A stretch of 64,000 nt of DNA. It comes from Hallerella succinigenes. GTDB taxonomy: Bacteria > Fibrobacterota > Fibrobacteria > Fibrobacterales > Fibrobacteraceae. Under the pieces are notes generated by a model. It saw only the letters and a program-made list of their open reading frames with translations, made no database searches and was not told the origin of the DNA. The stretch covers positions 1,798,001 to 1,862,000 of the forward strand of contig NZ_PGEX01000001.1 in NCBI RefSeq assembly GCF_002797675.1. Direction: 5' to 3'. Each line of letters starts with the position of its first letter. Position 1 is the first letter of the stretch. Positions 1 to 6,144 of the stretch are shown piece by piece. The position numbers and the translations under genes are program-made.

Positions 1-877
1 CCATGTCCCAGTTGAACATGATCGAAGAAGCGGTGGCGGATTCCGGACCGAGGGCGTGGAACATCAAAATCAAAAGCTGGAAAGCAGCCATGTTCAAGAA
101 CATTTCGACGCCCGAGGGAATGCCCTTTTTCAAAAGTTCCACCGTCAAAGGCTTGCTGAAGGCGAAGGAATGACGCGTGTTGAAACGCTTGTGGTAAGAC
201 TTGCTGAAAAATTTGGCAAAAAGGATTACCGTGGAGACGAAGTTTCCGATCAGCGTTCCGTAGGCGGCGCCTGCGATGCCCATTGCGGGAATTGGCCCTG
301 CGCCGTAAATGAGGAAAAAGTTGCAGACCACGTTTATGATCATGCCCACGAATGCAGCCTGCATCACGATTTTGGTCTCGCCGATGCCGCTAAAAAAGCA
401 CGGAGCCGCGTTTCGCACCAGGTTGATGATGCCACCGAACATCAAAATATTGAAGTAGGTCTTTTGATACTGTAACTGGTCGGCGGGGAGGTTCTCCATT
501 CCGAAAATGATGTGCCCTAGGGGAATCGACAAGTACAAAAGCGGAACGCAGATGAACGACAGGTAGATCGCTTGCATAAAGACCTTGGCGCAGTCGCGGT
601 GTTTTTTGGCACCAAGACGTTGCGCGACCATGGCGGTCGTGTAGCTGATGGCTCCCGTAAAGAATGTAATCAGCGCAAGTTGAACTGCCCCTGCACCTAG
701 GGCTGCGTTCATTTCGGCAGGTCCGAGTTTTGAAAGGAAAAGCCTGTCGATAAAAGTCATGAATGTGTCGAAGCTCATCGAAAGGAGCATCGGCAAAGCT
801 ACGACGAGTACGTCTTTGACGTCACCGTTCTTTTTGAATTTCCCTGGCTTGTATAACTTATTGAAAAATGCAAACAT
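1..877 (-). CDS. MATE family efflux protein, 3' end cut by window edge
   Basis: Translation of the minus strand from the ATG at 877 gives about 292 residues that stay open to base 1, so the C-terminal part lies outside the window. The start reads MFAFFNKLYK and is followed by hydrophobic segments typical of the MATE (NorM/DinF-like) fold, for example VLVVALPMLLSMSFDTFMTF and the later NVVCNFFLIYGAGPIPAMG, the usual conserved loop before the fifth or sixth helix. By family knowledge such proteins export drugs or metabolites across the inner membrane in exchange for Na+ or H+. A weak AGAGAAT sits just before the ATG. The substrate cannot be told from sequence. Confidence 0.88.
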   Translation of the reverse strand, partial: MFAFFNKLYKPGKFKKNGDVKDVLVVALPMLLSMSFDTFMTFIDRLFLSKLGPAEMNAALGAGAVQLALITFFTGAISYTTAMVAQRLGAKKHRDCAKVFMQAIYLSFICVPLLYLSIPLGHIIFGMENLPADQLQYQKTYFNILMFGGIINLVRNAAPCFFSGIGETKIVMQAAFVGMIINVVCNFFLIYGAGPIPAMGIAGAAYGTLIGNFVSTVILFAKFFSKSYHKRFNTRHSFAFSKPLTVELLKKGIPSGVEMFLNMAAFQLLILMFHALGPESATASSIMFNWDM

Positions 878-965
878 ATTCTCTAATTTAGAAAAGATGT
901 TCGCCTAGGGGACGTTCTGCCATTGCGAGGAACCACACTTGCTCCGAGCGAAGCGCGGGAAGGAA

Positions 966-2081
966 TTAAATGTCCAGATCGGGGGCGATGTGGACGCTGA
1001 ATTCGGGATAAGCGGCGCTCAGGTCTTTATTCAAAATTTCAAGAGCTTCTTCCGGCATAATGTCGAAACTTAAAACGACGTCGAAACGAATCGTTTTTTC
1101 TTCGAAATCCACAAAGAATCCGTGCATTTGCAAAGCCCATTCGTGAGCCTTTACAATGTGTAAAATGTCGTTGCGGATTTTTGCGGCTTCGTTATTGCCC
1201 GTATTGTAAGAATATACGCCGACACCGGTCAAGGTAACGCCCGTTTCTTTATGGACTTTCGTTTGGAGCTTTCGAGTGAGCGCATCGAGTTCTTCGACGG
1301 TCATCGTGTCGGGAAGTTCCAAATGAACGGATCCGATTAATTTGTTTGGACCGTAATCGTTCAAAAATACGTCATAGGCTCCGCGTACGGAAGGTTCGGA
1401 CGTGAGGATTTTTTTTATCTGCTTGACTTTTTCACGGTCGTTGCGCTTTCCCAAAATATCGTCGAGAGTGTCCTTGAGCATTTCGATGCCGGACTTGATG
1501 ATGAAAATGGAAATCACAATGCCCACATAGGCTTCGAGTGAAATGCCCGTGGTGATGAAAATAAGCGCAGAGGCGAGAACGGAAAGCGAAAGAATTGCGT
1601 CGAAAAGCGCATCTGCGCCGGATGCGATAAGAGCCCCTGAATTGACACGTTCGCCTTGGCGTTTGACAAACTTGCCGAGAACAAGCTTGACGACAACCGC
1701 AGAAGCGATAATCACAAGAGAAGCGGTGGAATAGTTGGCTTCTTCGGGGTGGATAATCTTTTTCACGGATTCCACGGCAGAGGTTCCGCCGGCGTAAAGA
1801 ACGATCACGGCGACGACCATTGCGCTTAAATATTCCATTCGGCCGTAACCGAGCGGATGCTTTTTATTCGGAAGCTTGTTCGAAAGCTTGGCGCCTACGA
1901 TTGTGATGACTGAGGAAAGCGCATCGGAAAGATTGTTCACTGCGTCGAGAGTGACAGCGATGGAACCTGTGACAAATCCGACTGCCGCTTTGAAGGCGGA
2001 GAGGATAACGTTCGTGACGATGCCCACAATACTTGTGCGGACAATAACTTTACTGCGATTTTCAATTTCGGTCTCTATCAT
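966..2081 (-). CDS. Cation diffusion facilitator (CDF) family metal transporter
   Basis: The 371-residue protein has the CDF layout: several membrane helices in the first 210 residues, then a soluble ferredoxin-like C-terminal domain from about 215. The helix-2 metal site reads DAVNN (residues about 46-50), DxxxN instead of the commoner D/HxxxD, and the helix-5 site reads DALFD (DxxxD, about 157). The motif PLGYGRMEYLSA follows the second helix, as in the family. CDF proteins export divalent metals (Zn, Mn, Fe, Co) using the proton gradient; the metal is not predictable here. It is codirectional with the MATE gene with an 88-base gap. Confidence 0.92.
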   Translation of the reverse strand: MIETEIENRSKVIVRTSIVGIVTNVILSAFKAAVGFVTGSIAVTLDAVNNLSDALSSVITIVGAKLSNKLPNKKHPLGYGRMEYLSAMVVAVIVLYAGGTSAVESVKKIIHPEEANYSTASLVIIASAVVVKLVLGKFVKRQGERVNSGALIASGADALFDAILSLSVLASALIFITTGISLEAYVGIVISIFIIKSGIEMLKDTLDDILGKRNDREKVKQIKKILTSEPSVRGAYDVFLNDYGPNKLIGSVHLELPDTMTVEELDALTRKLQTKVHKETGVTLTGVGVYSYNTGNNEAAKIRNDILHIVKAHEWALQMHGFFVDFEEKTIRFDVVLSFDIMPEEALEILNKDLSAAYPEFSVHIAPDLDI

Positions 2082-2187
2082 ACATAGTAGGGAATGTAGT
2101 ATTATTTTTTAGTCTTTGACGCAACGGACAGAAAATGCGTTGGCAGCGGATGATTTCTTTAATGAAAAATGTGAAAAGCCTGCACGT

Positions 2188-2646
2188 TTAATTTTGTACG
2201 GCAGGAGAATCCTTTAGAACGGCATCGATTTGTTCGACGACTTTGGTGATGTCGGCTTCATGCAACAAATGGTAATTGGAAAGGATTCTTTCCAGTGGAT
2301 AGAGTTCTAGAATTTCTGAAAATGCTTTGCCTGTTTTCCACTGACAATAAGCGATAACGGTTCCGCTCCAATATTCCGCCTGCGGGTAGAATGGTTCAGC
2401 GAGTGCTTTTTCAAGAATTGAATCGGTTAATAAATTTGGGAAAGCAATCAACGCAAGCTCGTAACCTGATTTTCCGCACAAATAGTCGGGATTCCCCATC
2501 TGAATCTGTTCTGGAATTTCGGAAGAGAGAAAACCTTTTTGTACCTGAGATGCAGATAAATTCAATTCGTTGAGAGAAATCTGAAAAAAGAATCCCAAGT
2601 TTTCTTGCACGGAAGCAAGATACATTTCGTCATAAGGCAAGATCAT
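2188..2646 (-). CDS. Small DUF3791-like partner of the DUF3990 protein (possible antitoxin)
   Basis: This 152-residue protein overlaps the 3' end of the upstream DUF3990 gene by 17 bases, so the two are probably translated together. Its C-terminal part (YCQWKTGKAFSEI ... LSNYHLLHEADITKVVEQID) has the spacing of DUF3791: a YxxxTG segment, then an LLxxYxxLH segment, then an ID near the end. DUF3791 and DUF3990 genes are commonly paired and are regarded as toxin-antitoxin-like. The family match is from memory of the pattern and the antitoxin role is inference. The N-terminal 90 residues were not recognised. Confidence 0.7.
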   Translation of the reverse strand: MILPYDEMYLASVQENLGFFFQISLNELNLSASQVQKGFLSSEIPEQIQMGNPDYLCGKSGYELALIAFPNLLTDSILEKALAEPFYPQAEYWSGTVIAYCQWKTGKAFSEILELYPLERILSNYHLLHEADITKVVEQIDAVLKDSPAVQN

Positions 2647-3298
2647 TCAACAGCTCCGGATTTCGAACGAGATCAATCATGTAAACAGCATCACTTGGCG
2701 AAACTTTTCGTAAGCCTTCTAGATAGGATTTGCGGGCTGCTGTATCGCGTTCTTTATATTTTGAATAGTACTTCTCTTTTGGTGAAAAAATTGTTTTCAC
2801 AAAGGTGAGACGTTCAAAACTTTTTTTTGATTTCAAAACGGTTTGCAAACCAAGACTGCCAAGTTTCATTGACGAAGCGAGATTTTGCACTGGAATGATG
2901 TTTTCCAGGAAATCGCTTGCAAAAGAGAAATAAGAATCGTTAGCACGATAGCCACGAATGATGTCGTACTGTTGATAATCTAAATGGAAACGGTCTGTTA
3001 AGAATTGCAAGTTCTGTTTTCCGATGGGAGATTTTGGCGAAAAGACCCGGTTTTGCATCAAGATGGTGAGCCAATGGAGTAGATTAAACGGCTCCTGCGA
3101 TAAATCCAAAACATCTAGTCCCTGAGTGTTCAGCTCATACTGGTTAGCATACCCGTCAGTATTCTTTTGACAAGCCCATTCCTTGGCGAGTTCTAGTGAT
3201 TCCGTACAATAAAAACCCTGCCCATAATCGTTTCTCGGGTTGCCTTTGCCCCATTCAGGAGTTGGTATTTGTTTGTCGGAACCATGATATAGAATCAT
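2630..3298 (-). CDS. DUF3990 protein, ADP-ribosyltransferase-like (possible toxin)
   Basis: The 222-residue protein opens with MILYHGSDK and continues with DYGQGFYCTESLELAKEWA, the two signature blocks of DUF3990: YHG plus a GxGFYxT segment then a helix ending in W. This resembles the NAD-binding core of ADP-ribosyltransferase folds, where the first block contributes the His/Tyr-Gly and the second the ST(x)-like strand. It is the first gene of a two-gene unit with the overlapping 152-residue protein. A role as a modifying toxin held in check by its neighbour is inference; the target is unknown. No clear SD is seen before the ATG at 3298. Confidence 0.75.
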   Translation of the reverse strand: MILYHGSDKQIPTPEWGKGNPRNDYGQGFYCTESLELAKEWACQKNTDGYANQYELNTQGLDVLDLSQEPFNLLHWLTILMQNRVFSPKSPIGKQNLQFLTDRFHLDYQQYDIIRGYRANDSYFSFASDFLENIIPVQNLASSMKLGSLGLQTVLKSKKSFERLTFVKTIFSPKEKYYSKYKERDTAARKSYLEGLRKVSPSDAVYMIDLVRNPELLNDLAL

Positions 3299-3360
3299 AG
3301 ACAGAATATACTTTATTTAGTTGGTTGCATCAAGAAGCATTTATGGAGCACTCATAAATC

Positions 3361-3392
3361 AAAAATCCCGAGCAGTGAAGCTCGGAAAAAAA
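3361..3392 (-). terminator. Rho-independent terminator after the three small genes
   Basis: A perfect 6-bp stem CCGAGC (3368-3373) with GCTCGG (3380-3385) and a six-base loop is followed on the minus strand by GATTTTT. It lies directly after the TAG of the 59-residue gene (3397). The other side carries a run of A, so it may also stop transcription coming the other way. Confidence 0.75.
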
Positions 3393-3396
3393 GGAG

Positions 3397-3576
3397 CTAT
3401 CTGCCAAACCAGTAGCGGTGCATTTCTGCCACGAAGTCCCTATCCAGCGGGATTCCGGATGCGTCCGGAAGTACGGAATCGATGAAGCAGTCAGAGCAAA
3501 TCTTCGATCTTTTTACAAGATCTTTGTTGTGGGAAGAAGCCTTGTGCGCGTCACGCAGTTTTTGAATATTTCTCAT
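3397..3576 (-). CDS. Small hypothetical protein, 59 residues, last of three tandem small genes
   Basis: Minus-strand ORF from ATG at 3576 to TAG at 3397-3399. The protein begins MRNIQKLRDAHKASSHNKDL and ends EMHRYWFGR, with a CxxC pair (CSDC) in the middle that could bind a metal or form a disulfide. A clear AAAGGA lies 7 bases before the ATG, and a strong terminator follows the stop, so it looks like a real gene. It starts 18 bases after the stop of the 77-residue gene. The family was not recognised. Confidence 0.6.
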   Translation of the reverse strand: MRNIQKLRDAHKASSHNKDLVKRSKICSDCFIDSVLPDASGIPLDRDFVAEMHRYWFGR

Positions 3577-3594
3577 ATTTTTTCCTTTATGTTG

Positions 3595-3828
3595 TTATTG
3601 AATCCATCCTATATGGATGAGATATTTTCGAAGAAAGCGATTGTACTCCTTGCGGAAATTCGCAAATGCGCGAGAATCGCTAGGGGTGCCTGGAATGATG
3701 AAAAATTTTGAGGACGTTAGATGCTGTAAAATAGGGTGCTTAGAATGACGAGAAAGTCTCCAGCAGCCGCTATTGAGCATCGCGTTGCACATTTCATTGA
3801 TGCGTGAATCTTTTGATAAAGTTTGCAT
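3595..3828 (-). CDS. Small HicA-fold-like protein, 77 residues
   Basis: The ATG at 3828 is preceded by AAAAAAGGAGA, a strong ribosome binding site. The protein follows the pattern of short HicA-like dsRNA-binding-fold proteins: a first helix (INEMCNAMLNSG), then W-x-L-x-R-x-x-K-H, a strand (KFFIIPGTPSD) and a final helix with RAFANFRKEYNRFLRK. The TPSDxRAxxNxR segment is often seen in small phage or TA proteins of this kind. The fold assignment is pattern recognition, not a search result. The catalytic His of true HicA toxins is not securely placed. It sits between two other tiny genes and has no HicB-like partner nearby. Confidence 0.6.
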   Translation of the reverse strand: MQTLSKDSRINEMCNAMLNSGCWRLSRHSKHPILQHLTSSKFFIIPGTPSDSRAFANFRKEYNRFLRKYLIHIGWIQ

Positions 3829-3843
3829 GAATTTTCTCCTTTT

Positions 3844-4008
3844 TTAGAAATTTGGATTTGATAAAGTCCTTGAGCCTTTACGGTCCAAGAACTTTTGAGT
3901 TATCCCGTAGAGGGATTCCCGCTGCGGCCACCGCCGGATTTGTTTCCGGTGCTGGAAGGCCATCCGGCCCTGTTCGGTGATGGGTGGTTGTCCGTTGTGC
4001 TTTGACAT
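3844..4008 (-). CDS. Small basic hypothetical protein, 54 residues, first of three tandem small genes
   Basis: I start this gene at the ATG at 4008 because AAAAGGAGGTAATACCC directly precedes it, the best SD in the area. Longer reading frames reaching 4068-4075 lack such a site. The product is rich in Arg, Lys and Gln (MSKHNGQPPITEQGRMAFQH then RKQIRRWPQRE), so nucleic-acid binding is possible. It ends 15 bases before the next small gene. The three genes form a compact unit ending in a terminator. The family was not recognised. Confidence 0.6.
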   Translation of the reverse strand: MSKHNGQPPITEQGRMAFQHRKQIRRWPQRESLYGITQKFLDRKGSRTLSNPNF

Positions 4009-4209
4009 GGGTATTACCTCCTTTTCTTTCTTTGAAGGAAAAGGCTCTGCTCGATTCCGTAATGTCAATCAGCATATCAAGCTTGCAGCTTGATTTGTAT
4101 CGAAGGCTTTCTGTCGTCTTCGTTTGTAGATGAAGAAACCTTAAAAGGGACTAGTTCTCACTTGCTTGCGAGAGCTCCTTGGCAGGGTTTCTCAGGACAC
4201 TGAGATAAG
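4009..4209 (-). other. Leader region of the three small genes, about 200 bases without an ORF of its own
   Basis: Between the sigma-54-like site and the first small gene lies a leader with several inverted repeats: TCTCAG/CTGAGA (4190-4205), AAGCT-TGC-AGCTT near 4080-4095, and a TCTC/GAGA pair near 4160. A TTGACA-like hexamer lies near 4060 but no good -10 was found. The leader could be structured RNA or a small RNA; nothing tRNA-like or riboswitch-like was recognised. Confidence 0.35.
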
Positions 4210-4227
4210 AGCAAAATGCGCGCCAAA
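4210..4227 (-). promoter_or_regulatory. Sigma-54-like -24/-12 element before the small-gene unit
   Basis: On the minus strand the sequence is TTTGGCGCGCATTTTGCT. It has GG (4224-4223) and GC (4212-4211) with exactly 10 bases between, as sigma-54 promoters need. It differs from the TGGCAC-N5-TTGCW consensus only by G for A in the first block. It points at the small genes at 4008. A one-mismatch hit can occur by chance in a window of this size, so this is tentative. Confidence 0.4.
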
Positions 4228-4306
4228 GTTTTGAAATGGCTAAATATGGCGAAAAACTGGCTTTGTGTAAGCGGAACTATATTTAGTAAGAAATATTTTT
4301 CACAAA

Positions 4307-4366
4307 CAAGAAATATTTTTCTTGTTATACTGGGTTTTATGATTTGAAATAGAATGTTATTTCAAA
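4307..4366 (-). terminator. Possible terminator hairpins at the end of the seven-gene operon
   Basis: Two AT-rich perfect inverted repeats follow one another: TTTGAAATA/TATTTCAAA (4343-4351 with 4358-4366), which overlaps the stop codon at 4357, and CAAGAAA/TTTCTTG (4307-4313 with 4318-4324). A direct repeat AAGAAATATTTTTC occurs twice (from about 4289 and 4309). The stems are weak, so efficient termination is uncertain and some read-through into the small genes is possible. Confidence 0.4.
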
Positions 4367-6144
4367 TTACTTTTAAAAGGCTCCCATTTTCCATGAAGTT
4401 TCATATCTTCGTCTTTGAAGAACCATTTTATGGTATTCCCGTTTCTGCTCCAACGACTGTGACAGTTCCGGCACTCGAATAAGAAGTTATTTTCGGTAGA
4501 GCCCTTCGCCCTAGTAGCGTCAGCTTTACAGCAGGGACATTTTTGGATGAGGCTTATTAGGGCGTTCCCGGTCTTGAGAATTTCTATGTCTTCATCGCGG
4601 TTTTTGCGATAGGTACTCAGGTCCCTTTTCTGGATTCTGTCAGTATGCTCTCTTTTATCAACCTGCTTCTTGAATTCATTGTCGTCGTAACAATCGAGCA
4701 GGTATTTACCGTCTAGCATATTGGGGACAAGTTCCTTTATAAATCTATTCTGGGGCACCTTGAACGGATACTGGCACATGAGCATTGCCCAAATCCACTG
4801 GAAAATAATCCTTTGGATTAGGAGTTTTGGGAAGATGGATTGCGGTGCTATGCCCAGTACCATATAGGCTTCGTTGTTTTTGAACATATCATGCAATATG
4901 GTAAAGTTGTCTTCGTCTTCGCTCAGGTAGGGGTTACATTGTGGATATACAAGGACCGATACATCGCCTGTATAGGGGTTAGACTCATTAAGGACGTTGT
5001 CGATATAGCAGCTTGTGGGTTTTGAGGTAACGAAAACAAAGCGCAGCTTTTTGCCGTTTGCTTCTAGTTCAAGGCTGTAGGGTGTTTCTCTATATTCCGG
5101 CTTGATATAGTTCCAGCAATCCCAATCCATGTTTATGGTTCTGAAATCTTCGATGCACCTCTTGACGAATTCTTTTTCGTTGTTCTGCAGCAGGACCTGT
5201 TCTTCTTTTTTTTCTGCTTTAGAAAGGACTTTGATTCGTGCGCGCTTGACCTCTTTCTGTATCTTGGGTAAGTACCGGTAATGTTGGTTGTTCATCAGGA
5301 CGTTTGTCATGATGTCGTGATTGATGTCCACTTCGACGTTGGGAATGATTTTAAGGTTACTGAACAGTAACGTATTCCAAAAGGAGGAGATGACGCGCTG
5401 CAGGTATTTTAAGAAATCAATAGTCCGCTTCAGGAATTCCCTATTCTCCTTGACTTTCTCGATGCTGTATTCCTTGAGTAGGGAACTCAGTTCCGATTCC
5501 ATAGATAAGTAATCTACATAGCTGACTTCTTGGTAATACAATTCTATTTCATAATAGGCGTTGTCGATATTCTTGAGTTTCTGCAATCGCTGGTTTATTA
5601 ACGAAATCAGTATTTTGCAAAGTGTGAACATTAAGCGGTTTTCGTACGTTTCCCATTTGTCGTCCCTGACTAAAGAAAGCAGACGCTGTGGGTGGACTCC
5701 GACAAACGAACGGTTTCTCCAGTCCTCGGAATGCCCTGCCAGATATTCAAGGGCGCGAGATGCGAATTTTTTGACACGGCTAGTTGGCTGCTTTATTTCC
5801 TCTTCCTTCAGGTCAAGAATTGGTCTAGCTACGGCCTCCTTTAGGTGAGTGAGAGGGTCGTTTCGCTTAATTTGTTCAATGTCTTTTTGTAGGAACTTTT
5901 CTAGCTGGTTGCGTTTAAGGTCGTCGGGATTGTTGCACAGCGAAAAGAACGAATCCTTGTCTTCGTCAAGCAGCCGAAATGCGGCAAGGATATCGTTGGT
6001 GATAGGCTCGGATTCCTTGACTTCGATGTCGTCAAAGTGGTAGATGACGTTCCCCTTTTGTGCATCCTCTCTGCTTTGGGCATAGAGGCCTCCGCAATTA
6101 GGGGTGTCAATATTGATATCTTTTTGCAAGAAGATATCGAACAT
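4357..6144 (-). CDS. McrC/DUF2357-like partner protein with C-terminal zinc ribbon
   Basis: The 595-residue product starts at an ATG that overlaps the stop of the McrB-like gene (TAATG), so it is the last gene of the operon and the likely partner of that ATPase. The middle part (FVGVHPQRLLSLVRDDKWE then TYENRLMFTLCKIL) resembles the core of DUF2357/McrC-type proteins, which pair with McrB AAA proteins and often carry a PD-(D/E)XK nuclease. I cannot place the catalytic D-ExK residues securely. The C-terminus has a CPCC (about 535) and CRNC (about 557) zinc ribbon, useful for nucleic-acid binding. The partner role is inferred from position. Confidence 0.6.
   Translation of the reverse strand: MFDIFLQKDINIDTPNCGGLYAQSREDAQKGNVIYHFDDIEVKESEPITNDILAAFRLLDEDKDSFFSLCNNPDDLKRNQLEKFLQKDIEQIKRNDPLTHLKEAVARPILDLKEEEIKQPTSRVKKFASRALEYLAGHSEDWRNRSFVGVHPQRLLSLVRDDKWETYENRLMFTLCKILISLINQRLQKLKNIDNAYYEIELYYQEVSYVDYLSMESELSSLLKEYSIEKVKENREFLKRTIDFLKYLQRVISSFWNTLLFSNLKIIPNVEVDINHDIMTNVLMNNQHYRYLPKIQKEVKRARIKVLSKAEKKEEQVLLQNNEKEFVKRCIEDFRTINMDWDCWNYIKPEYRETPYSLELEANGKKLRFVFVTSKPTSCYIDNVLNESNPYTGDVSVLVYPQCNPYLSEDEDNFTILHDMFKNNEAYMVLGIAPQSIFPKLLIQRIIFQWIWAMLMCQYPFKVPQNRFIKELVPNMLDGKYLLDCYDDNEFKKQVDKREHTDRIQKRDLSTYRKNRDEDIEILKTGNALISLIQKCPCCKADATRAKGSTENNFLFECRNCHSRWSRNGNTIKWFFKDEDMKLHGKWEPFKSNLK

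Noticed and set aside
56-475. Plus-strand ORF of 139 codons
   Set aside because: It is antisense to the MATE gene, which gives a clear membrane-protein translation on the other strand. No SD and no recognisable protein.
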